From assembly GCA_000149265.1 (NCBI GenBank), contig CH001698.1:179136-243135 (forward strand): DNA of 64,000 nt, in the 5' to 3' direction. Positions 54,701 through 64,000 of the stretch are shown in pieces (position 1 is the first letter of the stretch; the number at the start of each line of letters is the position of its first letter). The notes beneath the pieces are model-generated. The model did not search any database and had not been told where the DNA came from. It saw nothing but the letters and a program-made list of their open reading frames with translations. Both the position numbers and the translations under genes were made by a program. Source of the DNA: Ciona savignyi. Taxonomy: Eukaryota > Chordata > Ascidiacea > Phlebobranchia > Cionidae.

Positions 54701-57700
54701 ATACCTTATAGGCCTAACCACTAATCAGGTCTAACAAATCTGAAGTGAAGCTTGCAAAGGAATATAAATTACCTTGCGCTCAACTGCCTTACTCAAGGAC
54801 ACAACTGATTATCTAGCCACTAGTTTATAACCTGCAACCCTTCTGCTAAAAGGCGGTGTACTAATTCAACCAGCTATTGCCTATTGGGGTAGATACCAAT
54901 AATGTGCCTAAAATATAGGCCTATCAATGATGGCCTTAGAAATTAAAAAAAAAATATCTTAACATTTAGGCAACATGTGGGCACAGCAGTGGGGAAATAT
55001 ATTTAGTTTAGTGGAACCATACCAAGGAAAAGCTGGAGTCGATGCTACCCCTGCTATGCTGGAACAGGTGGGTGCATTTAGCTTTGTTTGTGGAAGTTCA
55101 GGTGATTGTCATGTAAAAATATCCCTTTCAGTATATAGTTATCAAGTCTGTCAATATCACTAAAATAAACGAGTATCAAATTCGTTTTTGTAAGATCAAT
55201 TATATTTTAATAGTAATGCTAAAATCAATACATTGCTTTACATGTGTTGTTGGACTAAATAAATTAAATTTTTTGTATTTCTGGTTATGACATAAAAAGT
55301 TTGGCATAGTATAGTTGATAAGGTAGTGGTCATGTACACAAATTGGTTAAAGTTAAAAAAATTGAGCATGCTGTATGGCATAAGCAGTTTTCTATAAAGA
55401 CACTTTATTCCAGCACTATCAATAAGTGTTCTATCTTGATCCGAAACTCTTTTCTTTCAGAACTACGATGCAATGAAAATGTTTAAAACTTCTGAAGAAT
55501 TTTTCACCTCACTTGGTTTGGATCCGATGACGAATGATTTTTGGGCAAAAACAATGTTTGTTAAGCCACCCGATCGTGACGTGGTTTGCCATGCTTCTGC
55601 TTGGGATTTTTACAATAAAACGGACTTCAGGTACAGTAGTTTGTCAACATTTAAGTAATAATTGCTAAAACCACTATATTAAATAGGCCTAGTGAATGAA
55701 TAAGATTATTTTATGGCCAGAAGTAAATTTATATATGCTAATGTGCCATGTAAATTAGGAGCATTAATTTATAGGCCTAGGCATTTTTTTACATTTGCGA
55801 TTTTCATTCATGCAGAATCAAGATGTGCACAGTGGTAAACATGGAAGATCTAATTACTGTCCATCATGAAATGGGTCACATACAATACTTCCAGCAGTAC
55901 GCCAACTTACCAGTTCCGTTCAGAGGGGGAGCTAATCCTGGGTTTCATGAAGCGGTATGTGATAATAGTTCAGTTGTTGATAAGTTTTTATTCCGGTTAA
56001 AATGTTAATCAGCTAAATTGTTTAATTTTTAAAAGAGGCTGGTTTAGTTTAATTTACATCCTTCTTTATTACGTTAATGACAAATTGAAATTTTGACTAT
56101 TTATTAAAGTAGTGGGAAAAAGGAAGGTTATAAAAAAATACACAATATAAATATAAAATCAAAAAGTTATGACATAGACCTCATATCTTGTGTAGAACTT
56201 AGTGCATCATATTCAATTTAGTCATGTACATTCTTATTTCTAAAAACCTTACAATTGTGTTTTTTGTGTATCCACCATATTAATGCTTTAGCCGTTACAA
56301 CAATGTTTTTACTAAGAATTGAATAAAAGTTAAACTAAGTTGTCATTGTACCAGTAACAACTGATAGACTGTTTAATATCTGTTGTCTCATGGGCCAAAA
56401 TAGCAAAATAGAGGGTTTGTTCTATTGTAGCTTAAATATTAGAATTAGGCCTACCCATTTTTAAGTTTACATTGCCGAATAAAAAGTTACCGCATGAAAA
56501 AAGTAATGAATGTCATAATTTGAAATAAATATTTAAGTAGCTGATTTATTTGGCCTAAAATTCAGAAGAAACCTGGCTTGCTTTAATACTTTTTTATTAC
56601 TTTAACTTTCTAGGTTGGAGACACACTTGCACTTTCTGTGAGTACACCTGCTCACTTACAGAAGATCGGACTGTTGGATGTGGTACAAGATGACTATGAG
56701 GCTGATATAAACTACCTCCTTAGCCAAGCAATGGACAAAATAGCATTCCTGCCGTTTGGACTTTTGATTGACAAGTGGAGATGGAGCGTTTTTTCGGGCG
56801 ATACAACTAAAGCAAACTATCAAAAGAAGTGGGATAACCTACGGTAAACATTATTTGCATATCCAAGCTTAAATGGTTCAACCCCATGTACTCGACTAAT
56901 TATTTTACCGATAATTTTGGCCTTCGACCTTCTGTTAGTGTAAATATTCCAATAAGAGCCACACATCATTTTAGCAACAAAACCAACACATTGCAATAAC
57001 TGTGGTTAGGTGCACAGTATACAATTTGCAATGTTTAGTATTCATACTTACCTGGATTTTAATCTATCTAAGAAGGAATTTTAAAAAGAATAATTAGGAT
57101 TATAAATTGATAAAAGATCAAACAAAATATTTTATCAAAAAAATGTTTTTTCAATTTGTCAACAAGAAACACAACAAAAGGGCCATAATTAATAATCTCG
57201 ACCTGTGAATTACTTATGATAATTCTTAAGTTTTGCAGGCTAAATTGTAAAACACCTTTGTTGGGAGATGAAAATTGACCACTATATCTATACAGCATAA
57301 CTCACATGACAACTGTTTATGCTTTAAAACCACTTGTGATTATAATGTCCCATAAAACACAGCTTATCTTCACAATATTTCAGTTAAGGAACAACATTAC
57401 CAAAGTTATTCATTAATCAATCCATTATCATGATTTATCTGAAAGTAAAGAAGATTAAATTTGCCCTGTTAGGATATTAAACAAATAAACTGGATGCGCC
57501 ATCAATTTGTGGAAGTATTGCCCAAACAAAAGCTTAAATTCGTTATCACTTACTGGCTTGGTAATATATCTTCTAAGAAGTTGTGCCTGGTACAAAGTGC
57601 AACAGTACATAATGTGCATCGTCATCTTACGAAAATTTATAGTGCTCTTTGGACAAATATTTGAGAAGTTTAGTGTAAACAGAGGAGTCTTGTCAGTGAC

Positions 57701-60700
57701 AAATTTGCAATGAATAGAATTTACACTCGCTGGTGGCATTGTTTTACTTCTTGCAAAGATAAGTAGTTTGCAAGATGTTGGAAACACAGTATAAGTTGTT
57801 TGCATCATATTTAAGAACACACATGGCCAGAGAAGACAAGATGTTCCGATATCCTGTAAATTGCAATTGTTCAAACTATTATAAACTATTATGTGCTGTA
57901 TTATTATGTTTAAGTCCAATAAAACTTGGTCATTTTCAAGGTTGCATTATCAAGGAATAATGCCACCTGTAGAAAGAGATGGCAATATCGATTTTGACCC
58001 TGGTGCGAAATACCACGTTCCAGCAAACACTCCTTATATCAGGTGGGAAATGAATGTTTCTTCACAATTTTCGAATTTACATTTAGTTTGTTTTATATTA
58101 TTACTGCTGTTTTACATTTACCGATTCACATTGCAGAAAAATATGAATTGTACTATTGCAATGTCGTTGGTATTCTTTATCCTGACTGTTTTATCTTTTT
58201 CTGTTTTCAAGAAATAAAATCATATCATTATTTATTTTTGTAAGATTGAAGTGACTTTTGAATATAAGACAGGTTTTTTATACTTTCCCTATCAGATACT
58301 TTGTGAGCTTTGTAGTGCAGTTTCAATTCTACAAAGCAATGTGTGATGAGGCAAACCATCAAGGCCCACTATACAAATGTGATTTCTACCAATCAAAAAA
58401 GGCTGGAAATAAACTTCAGTAAGTTATTCATATACAGTTCTAGACAGTTGTTAACCAATTTTCTTAGACCAAACAAAAATTCTTTTTAAAAAATGTTGGT
58501 GTGTTATCAAAAGAAAATATAACATTGCACAGACACAAAATTTACTACTCCATCTAATATTATTAACCTTAATGATTATTTTATTGACCCTTCTGCCATA
58601 TTGGTTTGCCAATCTAGATTATGTAATTTGGGATATAAAGACATAAATGCAGTTGCCAAACTATACATAATAACAAATCTTCATTTTTTTAGGAATATGC
58701 TACAACTTGGTTCAAGCGAACCTTGGCCTGTCGCAATGAAAGAACTAACTGGGTCAGCTGATATGAGCACAGCAGCACTACGGGAATACTTTCAACCGCT
58801 AACAGATTGGTTGAAAGCAAAGAATTTAGAAAATGGAGACACATCCGGTTGGACTGATTTGACTTGGAAACCAAGTTAGTCCAATATTTTCAGACTCTAT
58901 TCTTTGCATGGTAACTATACCAGATATAGAATGCAATTCGTGAATGCAAAATTTTTTATTTGCTGACATATCTTTAGCATTATCCGGTCTACCATAATCT
59001 AGGCAAACATTTTATCCTAGAAAAGGCTAAATAAATGTCAGTAAATATTGTAGCGAATCGTATAGTGGCAGTGTTTATTCTCCCCTCTCGCATTAAACAC
59101 AATCTTTTATACAGTGCGCTGCAGCGGCAAAGGCGCCCGCGCGTCAAATTAAGGGCAATCAAGTAATAAGCAAAAGGAATGCGAGGAACGTTACACTCTC
59201 CCCCCCTAAAAAAAACACAAAATATCCAAAATTTAAATTACCGATTCAGAAAAAAAATTAAATCACACCCTTAATTCGAAAATAGTTTCAACGCGCTGAT
59301 AAACCTCCAGGGTCGAAGACCCAGTTCATCAATAACCACGAGGTCCTTTTTACTGGGGCAACAGCAAAGTCCTCTAGATCACCCACACAAACGCTCTTCT
59401 CGGTCACGTCCGGTACCAAACTTCCACGTCCTGGCGCAACGAGAACTGTAAAATGTTTTTTATTGGTCTCGGAGTAACCACGTCTTATTTCGACCGTCTT
59501 TCTTTTGTCCACGTCCGGCACAAGTTTTCTGCATCCTTTGTCTTTTTCGTCTTGGCTCTCGTCGATGACGTCCAGCTCAAAACTCCCATGTCCTTCGTCC
59601 CCCACATTGGTCGGGCCGCATACCCTGCTGTCACTTGCACCCGACACAACAGCACCCGAAATCTCTCCACCAAGATTACCGCTATCACGGACATGGACAC
59701 AACTTAGCATTGGCGCGATCTCAGCAATTGCCTCGGTTGCACGACTCTTTAATGATTCCTTCACCTTAACTTGTTTCGCATTGTCGACATGATCCATATT
59801 GTCGTGCACTTCTCCCGATCTCGGCTGAAACGTAGTCACTTCCTCGGTTCCATGATCCATCGGCGACTTGACATCCAACTCGGCTTTATTGTCGTCCTGT
59901 TTTACTATGTCATGCGCCTCTTCTACAGTCACTTCCTTGTTCCTTATTGTCGAGGGAACATCATGGTAAACTGGCCGAACACGACAGAATTCTTTGTAGT
60001 CGTTCACTTCCATGGCCACGTGGAGCGCCTCTTTTAAAGAACTAACATTTCTCATTCCAACAATAACTCGGTCCAGCTCATCAGGCAGACATCTAATGAA
60101 TGCGTCAACCAGCAATTCCTCTTGGATACTTTTTGGCAACTTCGGGTAACCTCTTACCACCAATTGTTGCAAATGCGTACCAAGGTCGGCAAGATTCTCT
60201 CCCGGTTGTAACTGTGCTGTGTGCAACAATGTTCTCGATTTTTGGCAACTATACACGTGGCCAAATTTTTGATCCAGTGCCTCACACAGCGACACGTAGC
60301 AATATTGTTGATCCTTGGGCAGATGGACCTGCACGAACAACGCCTCTCCAGAAAGCGAGGCGGCTAACCGTCTACCCTTTTCTTCTGCGGACCAACAGTA
60401 ACATACAGCCAAGTTTTCAAATCTTTTTAAAAAATCGTCCCATCTCTTCTCTCCAGAAAAAGTTTCTATTGGCACATATCGGCTGAAAATTGACCTTAGC
60501 ACCTTCTCCAACGTCACTGACATATCTTCCATCGTCTTAATAAAATAAAAGCATCAAAACCTGGTTTGTTACGACCACAACATAAAGTACTAACCACTAC
60601 AGGTTCGAATCCTGGTCACAGCACCAATGTAGCGAATCGTATAGTGGCAGTTTTTATTCTCCCCTCTTGCATTAAACACAATCTTTTATACAGTGCGCCG

Positions 60701-63700
60701 CAGCGGCAAAGGCGCCCGCGCGTCAAATTAAGGGCAATCAAGTAATAAGCAAAAGGAATGCGAGGAGCGTTACACTATAAAATATATTATATTTTTATGA
60801 TTTTACCAGGAGAGCTTGTTATTCCTTTAACTGTATGCATTATACTCTTCCGAATAATCAATAGATGTTTATCTTGACATCTGGGAACTTAGCACTTTTG
60901 GTGCAACTTCCATTGCAACCATTAACTTCTGGTTTTTGTCAAACACATTTCATTTGGTCTTAAAAGGTATTTGAAAAAAAAGTTTTATATTAATTTCAGT
61001 TGACAGAGAATCAATGCTTACCTCTTGTGGTATGTGACTCTGTCCGAAACATTTCAATTATATCAAATCAAACAACAAGTTTAGCACTCAAATGAATAAT
61101 CAATGCTTCTTTTTTTAGTGGGATACAAATTGGAAGATTCTGTTGGAGATTTTCTTGATACATACAACAGTTCAGCTGAAGCAGTTTATTTTGAGGCTGT
61201 AGACGCAGAATGGACATACAACACCGACATTAATGATCAAACCCAAGCAGCAAGTGTACGATCAATACAAATTTATTATTACCACTTTGGCCTTAAATTA
61301 AATAATCATGCAGTAATCTTACTATTAAAAAATCTTAACTAATTCTAGTTCAATATCTACAGGCAGCAGCTAGTCAAAAGCAGGCTAATTTTGATGCTGC
61401 ACAAGCAGTATTGGCCAAACAATACGATCCACAGGACCTAACGGATGCCACCAACAAAAGATTGATTGAAAAATTAAGTGTTGTTGGAAAAGGTGCCCTC
61501 TCCAAGGATGATCTTACTAATGTAAGCACATAGTATAAATGGGCAAATGTTCGTTAAACCATTTAAAAGATTTGTGTTATAGTTATCTAACAGGCATTTG
61601 TTAAAATATGTATACATGGATTCTCACATACTGACAGGTTGCTATATTATAATGTGTGATAAATTTGATTTAGGATAAGATGCATGATACAATTTTTTTT
61701 AACGATGGAAAAACATAAAGGAATACTCTTATATTAAATTATCATATAGCTTCAACCCTATACTTCACATTCTTACCATTTATTAGGTCCAAGCGATAAG
61801 ATAATGCTGCAATTACATAAAACAATGGTTTTTATTTCTTTCCATAGATTCTGCTACTGCAGTAAAAAAATTAGTGTGCAGAAATTGTAGAAATTTAGTT
61901 TAACATTTTTGAATAATTTCTTTAAAATAAACCATAGAAATCTGCATATATTTTAATGTGCTTAATGTTCTTAACCACATTTTCCAGTTGACAAATGTAA
62001 ACTCAAAGATGCAAACTCAATATAGTACAGCGACTGTGTGTGGACTTGGAGAAAGAAGTGACACACAGTGCATTCCCCTTGACCCAGGTAATGTTTTATT
62101 GTACATTTTGGTGTTTAGTTTTTACCTTTGTTATTTTTATAGTAAAATTTTAAGGTGTTGTTGGTGATAGGTTATCATTTCATTTCCTTATAATTTAGAA
62201 TAGAACACTATTTTCCTAGTTGGCAGAAATAAGTATAGTCATGATAATATAGGAAATTGTTTTTGATTACCTTCCGCTTCCAGTATTTACTAACCTTTTC
62301 GTTTCTAACAATAGCCATGAATTATACTGCATATGTTTTTCAACCTGCCAAGACCAAAATACAAATTTTTTTATCCAATACTTCAGAAACAACAATTGTT
62401 TCTGACAAGGTTTATCGTCAGATTATTTTGATCCCACCGTTTTATCCTCTTTTAAATTTATATTTTAACTAGTTGTTGGGATTCATCTAATCACATTAAG
62501 GTATATAACTTTGATAAATCAGTTCTACTATATATTAGACCAAAAATAAATCTATGACTATGGTTTGATCATAACATAAATTACCGGACTTAAAATAATA
62601 AAAATAGCATAAACTGCCATCTTGATTATTCCAGGATTTATTGTATATGCTATATAAATTGCCTAAATAATTATTCAGATCTTACTGAGATAATGTCATC
62701 TTCCCGCAACTATAATGAACTGCGAGAAGCATGGTTAGGATGGCGCGATGCCAGTGGAGCCAAGATGCGTCAAGATTATATGCAATACGTTGCTTTGCAA
62801 AATGAAGTGGCTGTGCTTAATAGTAAGTGGTATTTATTTGTTATTTTTACGAACTAATTGTCTTATTTTAATTATTATTTAGTGTTATTAAAAATATGTT
62901 TAAGTGAATGTAAGCCTTATAGGTTTTATTAGATATTGTTTGGCAACTGATGTGATAGATGCCAGAGCTGTTATAATCGTGGGAGTAAATACAGGTGGAG
63001 CAAACAACTCCAGCTGAAGCACACTTTCAATACCATACTTTGATACTGATATATGTTTTGTAACGATGAATCCAAAAGTAGACTAGGGGACTGTTAGCAT
63101 TTTTAATTTAGAACATGTATGTCAACATATCGTGCATGATCGGTACTTTTAATAAAATCAACCACACAATACCACACAGCCTTAAAAATATATAATAAAA
63201 TAATCCTATGCTTTTAATTCTTTTATGGTTACTTATTGAAATTAATTAAATTTTAAAATACACCTTTTGAGCAAAATAGTTGTTTGTAAAAAGTCATGCC
63301 CTGGTTGTGCCTCCTCCTTCACTGTATTTTATTACATCCGGAAATAATCGTGGTTTGAGCATCCTGTTATATGCCACACTCTGTTGTAACGCTTTTGTAT
63401 AAGTGAACTACCCATAAAAACAACTAAACAAATATTTATTTTTTGATCTTGTTTACTTACGAGCTATAATAATGGACCAATGCTTGCGAGCATTGTGCCC
63501 TGTTAACAATAGGATTAACCTTCTCTAGAACTTGGGGAAGGAAGATATTTTTTTTAAATAGGTAATCATCAGATAACATTATACTCTTTATCAAGTTGAT
63601 GGCTATTAATGTGTGTTCCATATCTTATTATGTTATTCATTTGTATATTTCTTGGATGGAGGTAATGACCATTAAGCAATGCTCAGTGGCTAGAGTGAAA

Positions 63701-64000
63701 ATTAAAAACTGAACCTGTCTGATCATATTCATCCTAAACCCACACAGTAATATTCAAACTGATTCAAAATTAGGTTGATGCAAATATATTTTTCCGCTCA
63801 CAGACTACCCAGACATGGGAGCATTCTGGAGGGCTGATTACGAGACACCAGACATTGAAGCCCAGTTGGAAAAGGTGTGGCAGGAGATGCTGCCACTGTA
63901 CCAAGAGTTGCACGCATATACCAGAAGGTCTTCTTAAATAATAAAAGTGTTTATAGTATAATTTTTTTCACCATTCCGATTTACAAAATGATTTAACATC
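51782..64000 (+). CDS. ace: Angiotensin-converting enzyme (peptidyl-dipeptidase A), probably two-domain; 3' end beyond window
   Basis: Domain 1 has 15 exons: 51782-51831, 52288-52429, 52883-52970, 53206-53282, 53441-53528, 53845-53988, 54188-54273, 54525-54633, 54970-55067, 55461-55630, 55816-55954, 56614-56843, 57941-58042, 58296-58418, 58693-58874. It opens with a signal peptide ([17 protein letters not shown]). The M2 zinc site is intact: H368-E-M-G-H372 with third ligand E396 in [21 protein letters not shown] and the ACE C-terminal block follow. Without splicing at 58874, the frame reads TAG at 58877-58879 and ends a 610-residue single-domain enzyme. With splicing, a 30-bp linker exon (61000-61029) joins in phase to a second ACE domain: 61119-61255, 61363-61521, 61988-62087, 62679-62822, 63804-63927 and onward. 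The last donor is weak, so truncation at TAA 63935-63937 cannot be excluded. Two separate genes are the alternative. Confidence 0.85.
53308..53385 (-). repeat. SINE family 2 tail fragment in ACE intron 4
   Basis: Contains GGATAGGATATTCATG and CCCCGTGAATGG..AAACCAAGGGGGTT, the tail end of family 2, with the middle missing; a short head remnant (AACCAACTGACTAACCGG) follows. Confidence 0.55.
54772..54890 (-). repeat. SINE family 2 head fragment in ACE intron 8
   Basis: Plus-strand text TTACTCAAGGACACAACTGA and CCTGCAACCCTTCTGCTAAA match the core and B-box region of family 2 in minus orientation. Diverged and truncated. Confidence 0.5.
59049..59195 (-). repeat. 3' LTR of the gag-only element
   Basis: 147 bp, direct repeat of 60628-60774, directly preceded in element sense by the polypurine tract. 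Confidence 0.88.
59288..60532 (-). CDS. Retrotransposon Gag-like protein
   Basis: A single uninterrupted 414-codon frame, minus strand, filling most of the LTR element. Residues about 20-190 look like a Ty3/gypsy-type capsid region: [15 protein letters not shown] near the start, then [44 protein letters not shown], and a FIRCLPDEL block, which follow the usual Retrotrans_gag order. The C-terminal half is acidic and low in recognisable structure. No CCHC zinc knuckle, protease, reverse transcriptase or integrase is seen. The intact frame together with near-identical LTRs suggests recent insertion. Several plus-strand ORFs across it are antisense shadows. Confidence 0.85.
   Translation of the reverse strand: MEDMSVTLEKVLRSIFSRYVPIETFSGEKRWDDFLKRFENLAVCYCWSAEEKGRRLAASLSGEALFVQVHLPKDQQYCYVSLCEALDQKFGHVYSCQKSRTLLHTAQLQPGENLADLGTHLQQLVVRGYPKLPKSIQEELLVDAFIRCLPDELDRVIVGMRNVSSLKEALHVAMEVNDYKEFCRVRPVYHDVPSTIRNKEVTVEEAHDIVKQDDNKAELDVKSPMDHGTEEVTTFQPRSGEVHDNMDHVDNAKQVKVKESLKSRATEAIAEIAPMLSCVHVRDSGNLGGEISGAVVSGASDSRVCGPTNVGDEGHGSFELDVIDESQDEKDKGCRKLVPDVDKRKTVEIRRGYSETNKKHFTVLVAPGRGSLVPDVTEKSVCVGDLEDFAVAPVKRTSWLLMNWVFDPGGLSAR
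60582..60627 (-). other. Primer-binding site plus a sense tRNA-His fragment
   Basis: Immediately after the 5' LTR (minus sense) a stretch of about 27 nt is antisense to a tRNA 3' end: on plus it reads GGTTCGAATCC then TGGTCACAGCACCA, a T-arm, acceptor strand and CCA of tRNA-His type. It is followed directly by sense tRNA-like text, TAGTGGTTAGTACTTTATG, then TTGTGGT with a His (GTG) anticodon loop and CGTAA closing the stem; this text runs on to about 60555. It is not a tRNA gene: acceptor arm and body lie on opposite strands. Confidence 0.7.
60628..60774 (-). repeat. 5' LTR of the gag-only element
   Basis: 147 bp; four substitutions from the other LTR. Its inner edge (plus strand TGTAGCGAATCGTATAGTGG) shares a 12-base run, ATCGTATAGTGG, with the 5' half of tRNA-His. 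Confidence 0.88.

Larger units (their letters stand above)
59049..60774 (-). mobile_element. Gag-only LTR retrotransposon (TR-GAG type) in the ACE inter-domain intron
   Basis: Two 147-bp direct repeats, 59049-59195 and 60628-60774, differ at four positions (about 97% identical) and, read on minus, start TGTAACG and end CGCTACA (TG...CA). Reading on minus, the 5' LTR (60774-60628) is followed after one base by a primer-binding site TGGTGCTGTGACC complementary to a tRNA-His 3' end. The 3' LTR is preceded by a purine tract AGGGGGGAGAG (59196-59206). The only frame is gag. With no pol the element depends on enzymes from another element. No exact 5-bp target duplication was found. Confidence 0.88.

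Noticed and set aside
59453-60486. Four plus-strand frames of 84-128 codons
   Set aside because: All lie antisense to the intact 414-codon gag frame and carry no domain.
60555-60627. A genuine tRNA-His gene next to the LTR
   Set aside because: The T-arm/acceptor part and the D-arm/anticodon part are on opposite strands, so no cloverleaf can form.

Overview
The window is animal nuclear DNA, most likely from an ascidian tunicate such as Ciona. Genes are split by many short introns with GT-AG ends. The sequence is AT-rich and SINE-littered, holds one 100-N assembly gap, and encodes proteins with metazoan (chordate) domain architectures: EGF/SEA/ZP, ENPP7, CDC40, HSC70 and ACE. I rebuilt exons by hand from splice sites, reading-frame phase and family knowledge; no database search was run.

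Layout. 1-9.5 kb: two head-to-tail minus-strand paralogues of a secreted/membrane EGF-repeat protein. The first is cut by the window start. The second is complete: signal peptide, EGF repeats, SEA, EGF, ZP, furin site, EGF, transmembrane segment, 882 aa. 9.5-14.2 kb: no gene seen; a pogo/mariner-like MITE lies at 11.6-12.1 kb. 14.2-25.2 kb: an ENPP7-like ectophosphodiesterase array with two decayed copies and one intact nine-exon gene, with SINEs between. 26.6-33.2 kb: the splicing factor CDC40/PRP17 (12 exons), with a foldback element in intron 1. 33.4-34.8 kb: a convergent minus-strand gene for a small Cys-rich protein with a Lys/Gly tail. 35.5-36.5 kb: an orphan seven-transmembrane protein on minus. 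38.2-39.9 kb: a non-autonomous hAT element inserted inside a SINE. 41.7-44.7 kb: HSC70/HSPA8 on minus, 11 exons, with an intronic C/D-box snoRNA and an upstream heat-shock element. 48.9-50.8 kb: a second, paralogous seven-transmembrane protein on plus. 51.8-64 kb: angiotensin-converting enzyme, probably a two-domain gene running off the window end. The intron between its two domains holds a 1.7-kb LTR element that carries only gag.

How the parts relate. CDC40 and HSC70 are housekeeping genes. The rest are mainly cell-surface or secreted proteins, several expanded by local duplication: the EGF/ZP pair, the ENPP7 array, the 7TM pair and the internal ACE duplication. The most interesting observations are the snoRNA in the HSC70 intron, the gag-only LTR element whose primer-binding site is fused to a second, sense-orientation tRNA-His fragment, the ACE splice donor that overlaps a stop codon, the 7TM pair, and the uncharacterised Cys-rich/Lys-rich small protein.
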